A DNA stretch of 64,000 nt from contig MEDY01000080.1 of assembly GCA_001724265.1 (NCBI GenBank), forward strand, positions 23,222 through 87,221. Reading direction: 5' to 3'. The stretch comes from Rhizaria sp. SCN 62-66 (taxonomy: Eukaryota; Rhizaria, unplaced). Each line of letters begins with the position of its first letter. Position 1 is the stretch's first letter. Below are positions 46,344-55,780 of the stretch, one piece after another. A model generated the notes under the pieces. The model made no database searches and was not told the DNA's origin. It was given only the letters and a program-made list of their open reading frames with translations. The translations under genes and the position numbers were made by a program.

Positions 46344-47420
46344 TCACGATGAGAAGTCGAACGGTGCATTCAGCGCGTCCCAGAGCTCGGCGGCCTTGAC
46401 GGGCCCGACCCCCTGCGTGGCCTCCAGCTCGGCCCTGCTCGCGCGCGCCAGCCGATTCAGCGCGCCCCCGTGCGCGCGCGCCAGCTCCGCCGCGTCCCCC
46501 GCCGTCAGCGCACGCAGCGAGCCCGCCAGCAGCGTCGCCAGGGTTCGCGCGGCGGGCGCGTTCGCGGCGGCGGCCTCTACAGCGGCCTCGCCGAGGAATG
46601 TGCGGCGCGATACGGGGTCCTGGAGCACGTGCAGCAGCTCCAGGAAGCGCGCCGCCTCGCGCTGCGTCGCCGCGCACAGCAGCGTGAAGCCGGCGCCGAG
46701 CGCCAGCGTAGTAATGAGCGTGACGGTGTCGGCCGCGGCGGCCGCGCCCTCGGGCAGGTCGACGACGAGGACGAGCGCGCGGACGCGGAAGCCGCCCGCG
46801 CGCGCCGTCGCGAGGCGCCGCGGCACGTACTGCGGGTTGCGCAGGTGGAAGCGCAGCGAGAGCACGAGCGCGCACGCCGATCCCATTACGAAGTCCGGCC
46901 CCAGTCCGTCGGCCAGCTGCCAGGGAACCGCCTGCAGCAGCTCCAGGAAGCGGTTACCCGCCTGGCGCTGCCGGTTCACCAGCACGGGCACCCGCGCCAG
47001 CCCGGGCGTCTGCAGCCCGCCGCACGTGGGGTGCACCGTGATGGCGGCCGCGGCCGACGGCGGCAGCGCTGCCAGGGCCTACTGCGCCAGCGTCAGCGAC
47101 CCCACGGCCACGGATCCAGCGAAGCGGGGGCCCGCGCCGCTCGCGCCGTCGGGGAGGCCCGTGTCGTCGCGGGTGCGCGCCAGGTGGTCCGCGTAGTCGT
47201 CCCAGAAGGCGTCGTTCGCGGCAGCCGCGGCAGCGGCCACGGAGGAGGCGCTAGATGCAGGCGGAGCCGCAGCAGTGGCGGTTGCAGGAGACTTTGAACT
47301 AGCAGCTGCGGGTGACACGATGGGGGCGATGGTCACTGCGGAGGAGCCGGGAGGGCGGCGCGCATAGAGACCGCCGCGGTTAGGCGCCGTGGAATGTGCT
47401 AGGGCCTGTGGAGCGTCCAT
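46344..47420 (-). CDS. ERCC1: ERCC1, non-catalytic subunit of the XPF repair nuclease
   Basis: One frame of 358 residues ending TGA, if the in-frame TAG at 47079-47081 (codon 114) is translated. ERCC1 pairs with XPF to cut 5' of bulky lesions in nucleotide excision repair and in crosslink repair. The central domain is clear: VLVNRQRQAGNRFLELLQAV, PWQLADGLGPDFVMGSACAL, LSLRFHLRNPQYVPRRL, then VRALVLVVDLPE and LGAGFTLLCAATQREAARFL. The C-terminal tandem helix-hairpin-helix is visible as RASRAELEATQGVGPVKAAE followed by LWDALNAPF. The N-terminal 113 residues are Ala-rich and start MDAPQALAHSTAPN in good ATG context. Between the TAG and the conserved domain there is no in-frame ATG (the first is at 46884-46886, inside the domain), so the domain cannot be made by restarting after the TAG. 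Confidence 0.92.
47079..47081 (-). other. In-frame TAG inside ERCC1
   Basis: On the minus strand the codons run GCG CAG TAG GCC CTG GCA, with the same open frame on both sides (N-terminus from 47420, ERCC1 domain below). The surroundings are very GC-rich with no intron-like stretch and no GTACG donor. This is the second unexplained TAG of the window. See findings. Confidence 0.92.
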
Positions 47421-48256
47421 GTGCGCTGGGCAGAGCGAGTAGAGACGAAAGTCCCACTTTCTGAGTTAAGTCACGGGTCAGGCTTCAGTCCAGATGAAGG
47501 GCAATATAGACACTAAAGGAGAGACGTTTTAAAAATGAAACAGTAAGTTGTGTGCTATTTACGAAAATACAATGCATAATTCCAACAACGGACGGTGCAG
47601 AGCGTGAGAGCTTGGTTCTTAGTTCGTCGAGTGGGCGCCATCTCGACGTTGGCTGGACCGAAAAAACGGGACACGGCACTGGCGAAAAGATGGAATCACA
47701 AACAGGTCTTGCGGACAGCGTGTGGACATCGCCAGAGGTCATCATTCAACTATAAGACATTCGAGGTATTGTTATGGTTAAATCGTTTTTTAGCGAGGAC
47801 CTGGGATCAATGGGCATGTCGCATGTGACCGTCTTCCGAGGCCTGATTGGGCTTCGAGGTAAACAGTCGACTCTCCAGAAAGCGCGTTTGTTGAGGTCTC
47901 AAGATGCCACTTTTGAAACATAACTACCGACATCCACGTAGATCTTGTTTGATTCTTACCGAAAACTCGCGTTTTATCTTCCCTTGCTTCTATTCCCGCC
48001 TCCTGCATAGCCTTCCCGCTCTTCGCTCCCCACCTCGTCACTCGTCGTCGCCTGGCTTTCCCCCCACGGCGCAGCAGTGACAGACAGCGAACCAGAACCG
48101 TTCCCGGTCCCCGACACTCCTTGCTCTCGTCGCTCAGACGCTGAGGCCCGCTTCACAGAAACAGCAACAGCAGCAGCAGCATCGCTCTGTTCCCTCGCTC
48201 CCACCACACACACACTCCACACCCGTTAACGCTCATTTGAGACTAACCCCACCGCC
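47421..48256. other. Divergent upstream region, ERCC1 / syntaxin
   Basis: 836 bp between opposite starts. The half next to syntaxin (about 47970-48230) is rich in C and T (TCTTCCC, CCCGC), as often upstream of starts here. No RNA gene was seen. Confidence 0.5.
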
Positions 48257-49296
48257 ATGTCTGTCAACCGCTGGAAGGACTTGGGCAACCAGCGCGGCAA
48301 GGTCGCTGAGGTACGTGTGCTTTGCTATACGTGTCTCTTGTTTCTCTTATTCTTTAACCACAATATCCCTGCACACTTCCGCCGACGACTAACTCAATGC
48401 CCTTGCTTTTTCTTACAACTCCATTGCTCTCTCATCACCGCTCTTCACAGGAGGATGACGTCGAGGCCGGCCCGGCCGACACGGCCGCGAAGGAGGACAT
48501 CTCCTCGCAGATGAAGCAGTACGACGAGGTCTCAGAGCAGATCGACGCGATCAAGAAGAACGTCGACAAGATCAACGCGCTCAAGTCCCGCGACAACAAG
48601 GAGGCCTCGGACGAGGTCCGCAAGAAGATTATGAACGACCTGGACAAGGTACTCAACGACTCGACGGCGCGCGCCCGCCGCGTCAAGGAGTCCTTCGACG
48701 GAATCAAGCAGGACAACGAGAAGTTCAACGCCAAGCCCGAGAACGCCAATTCGGCCCGCGCACAGGTCCGCACGAACCTCTACCAGGCCCACGTGCGGCG
48801 CTTCCAGGCGGTGATGATGGCCTTCAACACGGCGCGCGAGGACTTCCGCGCGAACCTGCAAGACCGCATGGTGCGGCAACTTAAGATGGTGGACAACACC
48901 AAGACGGAGGAGGAGCTGGTGCAGATCGTCGAGTCGGGCAAGTCGCAGGACATTATCCGCAAGGCGCTCGTGTCGGAGAACCTGCGCGGTACCATCGAGG
49001 ACCTGGAGGACCGCAACGCCGAGATCCTGAAGCTGCAGAAGAGCGTGCAGGAGCTGTTCGAGCTGTTCAAAGACCTGCACGCGCTCGTTGAGATGCAGGG
49101 AGAGACGCTCAACGTGATCGAAACGCGCATCTCCAACGCGAAGGACTACACGATCAAGGGCACGCAGGCGCTCAAGGAGGCCCAGGAGCACCAGATCAAG
49201 GCCCGCAAGCGCAAGTGCTGTCTGTTCATGATTGTGCTCATTGTGCTCGTGGTCATCCTCGTGCCTGTGCTCGCCACCCAGCTTAAGAACTCATAA
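48257..49296 (+). CDS. STX: Syntaxin, plasma-membrane-type Qa-SNARE
   Basis: Exons 48257-48310 and 48451-49296 (donor GTACGT, phase 0) give 299 residues and a TAA stop. Qa-SNAREs drive membrane fusion by zippering with Qb, Qc and R partners. The Habc region (~30-150) is helical and charged (QMKQYDEVSEQIDAIKKNVD, RTNLYQAHVRRFQAVMMAFN). The linker has DIIRKALVSENLRG. The SNARE motif runs ~195-260 with the central Gln in LHALVEMQGETLNVIE. A dibasic and Cys stretch (KARKRKCC) precedes one C-terminal membrane anchor (LFMIVLIVLVVILVPVLATQ), and the Cys pair may be palmitoylated. Sequence order and spacing match the syntaxin 1-4/Sso class that works at the plasma membrane. Confidence 0.97.
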
Positions 49297-49958
49297 GCGA
49301 ACCGCCGTGGCCAACGCCAACGTTATCAAACATGTCAGCAAGCAATGTCGGAGAACAAGGACTGTGCGGTGTTAACCTATTATTTGGTTGAAATAAGACG
49401 CAATTATCTTGTTCAATCTTATGTTCCTACTCTTGATTGCTGCTTTTTGTTCTTCGTATTCGCTGTGCATATAGTAAGAGCCCACTTGCAATAGCTGTTC
49501 GGCTTATTCTATCTGTCTTGTGTCGTGTTTGTTCTTGTTGTAAGCCTTAGTTTTTGTTTTTCGTAATAGTCGTAGTAAACAGTTTGTATACCTTTTGTAT
49601 GTGCTGCCTTTTTTGTGAGACAGCTCTCTTTTTGTGTTTATATATCACGTATTTTTCACGTTCGCACTTGCTATATGGTGTGGTCGACAAGCAATTGCGC
49701 GTCACCAATCAAGCCGATATTCCATCATTTGATGACCGATTTGCGGCATAGTTGACTGCCGTGCGTGAGCCCAATATAAAATACCATAATTTTATCCCTA
49801 TATCCAGCTAGATCTCAACTTGAAATCGCGCTTTATTCGTTGCCACCACAATTGATGTCGAACCAACGGCTCTGAGGCTCTGGGAGGGCGGACTCAGCAA
49901 GAAATTTGAAAGAGTCGATGAGACTGAAGCAATCGTCATTTAGGTTTTGAGCTTCACT
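49297..49958. other. Spacer between syntaxin and the Tudor gene
   Basis: 660 bp of AT-rich sequence between same-strand genes, with several T-runs. No supported gene. Confidence 0.55.
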
Positions 49959-51551
49959 ATGTCGAGTCTTGCCGAAGCAACTGAACTTTTACAAACTGTA
50001 GAGGCCATTCTGCAGCATGATCCCACCAACGCGGAGGCTTTGGAACTCAAGGCCACCGCCATGACTCTCCTCGCCGCCTTCGCGCAAACGGACGCCACCA
50101 CGTCCTCCACCGAGGCCCCCACCCCCGCCGACGTCCCCGCGGCTGCACCGTCTGTCGCCGCTTCGGCCTGGGCCGTCGGCGCGCGCGTGGTCGCGCTGTG
50201 GCCTGAGGACCAGCAGCTCTACGTGGCGCGCATCGAATCTGAGCCCGAGCCGGGGCGCTACCACGTGCTCTACCTGCAGTACGGCAACAGCGACACCGTC
50301 GACGCCGCGCACATCCACGCCTTCGCCCCGCCCTGCGCGCTCGCCCCGGGGGCCACTGTGGCGGCGTTCTGGCCAGAGGACGGCCTGTTCTACGAGGCCA
50401 CGATCACCGCAGTGGCAGACCCGTCCGCGAAAGACAACTCAGACAACGCTGCTGCTGCTGCTGAGGCGCAGCTGCCGATGTACTCGGTGCGCTTCTCGCA
50501 CAACGGCGTTGAGACTGAGCGCAGTGCCCAGGACGTCTACGACCCCACTGCGCCCCTGCCCGCCGCTCCCGCTGCTGCTCCTGCTGTTGTTGTTGACTCT
50601 AAGGCTGAGAGTGAGACTCAGACTGGCACTAGCACTGCCGGTACTGCGACCGAGTCGTCTGCCTCTGCCAGTGCCGATGCCGTCCCTGCCCTGGAGCCCG
50701 TCCCTGCCGCTGACTCTGCTGCTAGCGCTGAGCCTGCCAGTGCCGTCAGTGCCCCTTTGACAGCGACTGCGTCTGTGGCTGTGCATGTCACTGCGTCTGC
50801 CAACTCGTCCACCCACGGCCACGGCCACGGCCACGGCGCGGCCCCCGACGCGGGCCCTGAGCCCTACTGGCCGCGCGACATGCCCCCGATTGACTCGGCC
50901 AACCCTGGCGCGGCAGTCTGGATTATTCCGCCCCGTCTCCTCGTCTTGCCCACCGACTCAGAGGCCGAGAAGCGGCTCAAGCTCTACAAAACCAAGAAGC
51001 TCAAGGAGACCTTCTGGCGCCGTGTGCGCGAGCTCCAGGAGCAGGCCAGCGTCAGCTCGTGGAAGGCCTTCCAGTCGGGCGGCACGGCAGGCGCCAGGGC
51101 CGGCGGCACTGCTGGCGCTGCGAAGCCCGGGTTTAAGGTGAGCCTTGGCGGCGGCCCTGGCGCTGCCGCTGGGCGCTCTGTCACTGCGGCCGCCGCCTTT
51201 GCTGCTGAGCCTGCCGCTGCCGCTGCTGCGGGGACCAGTGCCTCAGCCGCTGCGGCGCCGGTGGCAGCGCACTCGCACGCCCATCTCGTCTCTCTCTCTT
51301 TGCCCAACTCTGGCACTGGCGCGGCGGCCGGGAACTTGTTCGGCGCGGCCGGCGCCGCCAAGCCGAAGCTGTCCCTGTCTGCGGCCGTGGCGCTCAAGAA
51401 GCGGTCGATGTTCTCATCTGCGGGGCCCGGTGTCGCGGCCGGCGGCAGCGGTGCGGGCGTGGCAGCACCCGGCGGCCGCGCGGGGAAGTTAGGCCGCACC
51501 GCGGGGGGGCGCGGGGACGTCTCGGGCGCCTGGGGCGACGAGGACGAGTGA
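49959..51551 (+). CDS. SMNDC1: SPF30/SMNDC1-like tandem-Tudor splicing factor
   Basis: Single exon, 530 residues, stop TGA. SPF30 is a Tudor protein that binds symmetrically dimethylated Arg on Sm proteins and helps tri-snRNP join the spliceosome. Here the N-terminal helix (SLAEATELLQTVEAILQHDP) is followed by a first Tudor domain (VGARVVALWPEDQQLYVARI, then LYLQYGNSDTVDAAHIHAF) and a second, more degenerate one (ATVAAFWPEDGLFYEATITA). Animal SPF30 has one Tudor. After an Ala/Ser/Thr linker, the C-terminal conserved helix appears: EKRLKLYKTKKLKETFWRRV, then RELQEQASVSSWKAFQSGG, matching the charged helix plus WQQF of SPF30. The tail is Gly/Ala-rich. Other Tudor proteins are possible, but helix-Tudor-basic helix-W..F order favours SPF30. 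Confidence 0.78.
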   Translation: MSSLAEATELLQTVEAILQHDPTNAEALELKATAMTLLAAFAQTDATTSSTEAPTPADVPAAAPSVAASAWAVGARVVALWPEDQQLYVARIESEPEPGRYHVLYLQYGNSDTVDAAHIHAFAPPCALAPGATVAAFWPEDGLFYEATITAVADPSAKDNSDNAAAAAEAQLPMYSVRFSHNGVETERSAQDVYDPTAPLPAAPAAAPAVVVDSKAESETQTGTSTAGTATESSASASADAVPALEPVPAADSAASAEPASAVSAPLTATASVAVHVTASANSSTHGHGHGHGAAPDAGPEPYWPRDMPPIDSANPGAAVWIIPPRLLVLPTDSEAEKRLKLYKTKKLKETFWRRVRELQEQASVSSWKAFQSGGTAGARAGGTAGAAKPGFKVSLGGGPGAAAGRSVTAAAAFAAEPAAAAAAGTSASAAAAPVAAHSHAHLVSLSLPNSGTGAAAGNLFGAAGAAKPKLSLSAAVALKKRSMFSSAGPGVAAGGSGAGVAAPGGRAGKLGRTAGGRGDVSGAWGDEDE

Positions 51552-51952
51552 GGTAACAGCCGACCGGTCACCGGTCACCGGTCAGTTGCGCAACAGAACA
51601 CGGAGATGAGCTTTTGCTTGAGTATAACGCGTTACATAGATTCAAGTTTACACGCAAGTGGGCCAGAGTACCCAGTCAATACACTTTTTTTTAGCTAAGA
51701 ACAAAAATACAGCATAAAATATCTAAAAATATCCCAATATCTATTTATTCTCGTTGATATAACCAACACGCATTGATGTTTAAGAGCGAAACTCGAAACA
51801 GTCATAACTATTGGCCATGCAACGCTCACACTCAAAGTGATATAAACCATGTAAAACCATATCGTATCGTACAGTACGCAGGACGCAATATCACAATATC
51901 GTACAGTACGCAGCTGCTTAGTCACACCATGTTTGGTATCACACTGACCGCT
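51552..51952. other. Convergent spacer, Tudor gene / DNA ligase I
   Basis: 401 bp, AT-rich, between two 3' ends. A tandem CGGTCAC-like word (ACCGGTCACCGGTCACCGGTCA) lies at about 51563-51583. Nothing else is recognised. Confidence 0.5.
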
Positions 51953-54900
51953 TCACCGGCGGTGGCCGCCGCCGTTGCCGTTGGCCTTGATGACGTCCTG
52001 ATTCATGTACATATCTGCGACCTGCTCGGCCGTGGTGGCCATGTCGGGCCGCTTGTCTTCGCGCACACGGATGAAGCGCGGGAAGCGCGTGGCGATGCCG
52101 CGGGCCTCATGCACGCGCCCGTACGCGGCCTGGTGGCGCGGGGAGAGCGATAGGTCGGCGCAGAGGATCTCCCACACGAGCGCGGGGTCGAACCACACGT
52201 CGGGCAGGATCTGCTTTGAGTACTGGTAGTACACGCGTGGGGCCTCGATTACGTGCGGCTGCAGCGCCTTGGTCGCCGCGTCGAGGTCCGCTTCGGAGAA
52301 GCCAGTCGCGACCTTGGAGAGCGATTGATATGCCTCCTCGTCGGGGTCGTAGCACGCCACGAGGAAGGCGCCGAAGACGCCGGTGCGCTTGCCCTTGCCG
52401 TACCAGGCGCCGATGGGCACGACATCGAGGGAGTCGCCCACGCCCTCCAAGTAGTCCTTCTTGACCTTGATCCACTTGCGCTTGTCGGGCACGTATGCGG
52501 CGTCGACGTACAGCGGCTTGACCATGAGCCCCTCGCACGCGTCGCGCCGCGCCTGCATCATGAACTCCATCATGTCGTCGGGGTCACGCGTGTCGAGTGA
52601 CTTTGCGAAGTCGAACACACCCTCGGTGACGCGGAATGTCTCGCGCATCTTGGCGCGGCGCACGGCGTAGGGCTCCTTCATGTACGACACGCCGTTGAGG
52701 TACAGCAAGTCGAAGCCGTAGAGCACGACCTGCACTGTCACGTCCTCCTCCTTGACGTCCTTGCGCTTGCGCGTCGACAGAGCCTGTACGTACGAAAGCA
52801 AAAAGAGAATCAAATTATTAATGACAAAGTAAGATGAAAGTAAGAAACAAAGGCGTAAAACAAGTAATTGTGAAAGAATTAAATAAATGTGAGTGTGATT
52901 GCTTGAAAATGTGTGAAATATATCTCTTTTAAGTCATCGTCTGTTTGTTGCTTTGTGATCGCGTACCTGGTAGGGGAGGATCTTCTTCTCCTTGGTGTCC
53001 CAGGCGACGACCTCGGCGTCGAGGATGAAGCTCGTGACGCCGGGCGCGGTGACCTGTGGCAGGCGCTGGATCACGTCGGGGTACTTGCTCGTGTGCGACT
53101 CGAGCTTGCGCGAGTAGATCTTGGTGGAGCCGTCTTCGAGGCGGTGGATCTGCGCACGCTCGCCGTCGTACTTGTACTCGAGCGCGATGTCCATGGCGTC
53201 GAACTTGGCCAGCACCTCCTCCACGCCGCCCGCGGGCTTGCCCAGCATAACCTTGATCGGGATGCCGGGGGTCAGGAAGCACTGCGTCCCCAGTAGCTCC
53301 AGTGGGAACCGCAACAGCGCGTCAACCAGCTTGTCGATCGACGGGCCTTCGTTGTACGCCGCCTCGATCTGCTCGTGCGCGCGCTGGATCGACAGCTCCA
53401 GTGGAGACTTGGCCACCGCGGAGCTCTTCTTGCCCGCCTTCTTGGCCGCCACATGGGCGCGGTGCGCCGCGGCGCGGCTCTTGGCCTGCGCCAGAATGTC
53501 CGTGAAGTCGCCCTTGCTCTTGGGGGCGCTTCCCTCGGCATCGGCTGCGGCGGGGCTCTTGTCCTCGGTAGCCTTGTTCTTGTCAGTCCCAGCATCAGCA
53601 TCGTCGTCGTCGTCATCGTCGTTGAGAGAGCGAGAACTCTTGGCTGAGCCCGCGGAACCGGGCTTGGCGACAACGGTGGCCGAAGCCGCCTTCTTGCGGT
53701 TCTTGGGGCCGTCGGCATTCTCCTCCTCCTCATCCTCTTCTTCATCGTCGTCATCGTCATCGTTGTCACTGCCACTGCCTTCTTCGTCGTCCTCGTTATC
53801 GTCATCAAGGTCAACGTCGTCGTCGACAGCATCAGCATCCGCAGCGTCGTCGTCAGCGCTGTCACCATTGCCGTGGCCGGCGGCGACCTTGGCCGCGGCC
53901 TCGGCCGCCTGGCGCTCTTTGAGCGCCGCGGCCGCCGCGGCCACGTTCTCGGGCGAGTACTGCGGCGGCGTGAGCACGATGGCGCGCGCCAGCGAGCGGA
54001 TGACCGTGAGCAGCGCCAAGTTGATGCGCAGCGAGCCCTGGAGCGCGCGGACCAGGAAGCGCGCCTCGTGGCCCACGCACGCAACCAGTAGCTGCTTGAT
54101 CGTATCCTTCTTCTTCTCGCCCGACTTCGTGCCCGAGTAGTCGGCGATCTCCTTGAGCTTGGCGAAGATGCCCGGCACCGTGAGCTTGGTCGGCCGCAGC
54201 AGTGTCTTTTGTTTCGCGCGCGCCTCCTCCGCGATGATGCCCAGGTCGCCCGTGACCTTGAGCCGCTCCTTGACGGCCGCCATGGATCCGCCCGTGGCCT
54301 CCGTGAGCGCCTTCTGCAGGATCTGATCGCCCACGCCGAGCTCCTTGTTCTCATACGCGGGAGCCACGGCGTTAATGCACAGGTACACGGAGGCTGTGAG
54401 GTGCTCGGGTGACAGCGCGATAACGGAGCGGAAGTAGTCGGAGATGTAGCTGATTATCTGCAGCCGCTTTGTGGTGGCCTCGCAGGCCGCGAACATGGCC
54501 GTCAGCGCCGCGTAGGGCACTTTCTCGCCGCGTTTCCAGCCGGCGTGGGCCACGGGGTCGAAGTCGGCCCGCCCCAGGTACAGTCCCAGCTGCGCGGGGT
54601 CTGTGTTCACGGCGCCCGCGCTGCTGCTGGAGCTCGAGATCGAGTTGGCACTCGCACTAGAGCTAGAGCTAGAGCTAGAGCTAGAGCTAGAACTAGAGCT
54701 AGAGCTAGAGCTATCTGTGGTAGAATTGTTGGAAGAAGGCTTGGAGGAGGCAGCGCCGAAGAAGGAGGCGAACGCGGCGCCATTAGTCTTGCTGCTGCCG
54801 CCAATGGTCACGCCCTCAGTCTTGGCCTCAGTCTTGACGTCAGTTTTAGCGTCAGTCTTCGATGACTCAGTCTTCGAAGGTTCAGTATTCACGTCAGACT

Positions 54901-54993
54901 TGTCTTCCATCCTGACAGCAGCGGCGACGGCATCGGTGGCGGCGGCGGAAGTCTTGGCCTCGCTCTCAGCATCGGCCTCAGTCTTTACAGCAG

Positions 54994-55030
<37 letters not shown>

Positions 55031-55438
55031 GGACTCAGCCTTCACAGCGTCAGCCTTGGCAGCGTCGGCAGTCTTGGGCTTGGCGGCGGCGGCAGCGACG
55101 CGGCCGAAGAACGAGTGCATGGGCTTTGCGGCCGCGCCAGAGCTGCCGCCGCCGAAGTCGAGTGTGACCTCGGAAGGCAGCGCCTCCAGCTTGCCGCTCT
55201 CGAGCTTCGCGCCCTTGGCAGAGGACGACGACGACGACTTAGGCTTGGGCTTCGAAGCAGTGGCCGCGCTCGAGGGCGTCTTCGCGGGGCTCGGGGGGGC
55301 GGCGGCGATGGGCTGCGAGGACGCGGGGGTAAGGGAGACCTGCGCCTCATCGCCGCTCTCGTCGTCTGCGGTGAGCGCGCGCGAACGCTTGACGTCCTTG
55401 CGCACCACGACGTCGATCTCGTCGTCCTGACTTGACAT
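51953..55438 (-). CDS. LIG1: DNA ligase I (ATP-dependent)
   Basis: Exons 52967-55438 and 51953-52783 (donor GTACGC, phase 0) give 1,100 residues and a TGA stop. LIG1 seals Okazaki fragments and repair nicks. The N-terminal ~280 residues are disordered and Ser/Ala/Lys-rich with a PIP-like piece (KPMHSFFGRVAA) near residue 105 and a long Ser run. The DNA-binding domain follows (DFDPVAHAGWKRGEKVPYAA, GDLGIIAEEARAKQ) but is split by a ~130-residue acidic insert (~540-670). The nucleotidyltransferase core has the active-site Lys in ALEYKYDGERAQIHRL (~755), then KIYSRKLESHTSKYPDV and FILDAEVVAWD. The OB-fold part ends with the LIG1 signature RFPRFIRVREDKRPDMATTA. Head-to-head with the YqgF gene, 342 bp apart. 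Confidence 0.97.
54657..54713. repeat. CTAGAG/AGCTAG hexamer array (poly-Ser in LIG1)
   Basis: About nine units of TAGAGC with one substitution, inside LIG1. On the coding strand they read as Ser codons (TCT AGC). On the other strand, out of frame, they contain many TAG triplets, which do not matter for translation. Confidence 0.93.
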
Positions 55439-55780
55439 CGACTGCTGCTTGTTGGGAGGCGAAAAGATGTTCACAGGGATGTGCCACGTGAGCAAATTAG
55501 CATATAAATAAGGATAAATAAAGAAGTATACAAGAAGTAGCGTATACTGCCGGATACATAGATAAATAACGGAGTTTTCTTATCGATATTCAACCTCAAA
55601 GTAGATAGCGTGAAGGGCGCCAAACGAGGCGCTCGCGCGGGCGACCGGCGAGCCGGTGGCGGACGCGTGAGAGAGCTCTCGAGCAGCGGAAATAATGCAC
55701 TTGTTTCCCACCTATACCAACGTATTGGCGAGTTATAATAAGCAACTTCCGCCTTTTGATTGAGCCGAGTCACTGTTACT
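55439..55780. other. Divergent upstream region, LIG1 / YqgF gene
   Basis: 342 bp between opposite starts, AT-rich next to LIG1 and GC-richer in the middle. It should hold both promoters. No motif is recognised with confidence. Confidence 0.5.
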
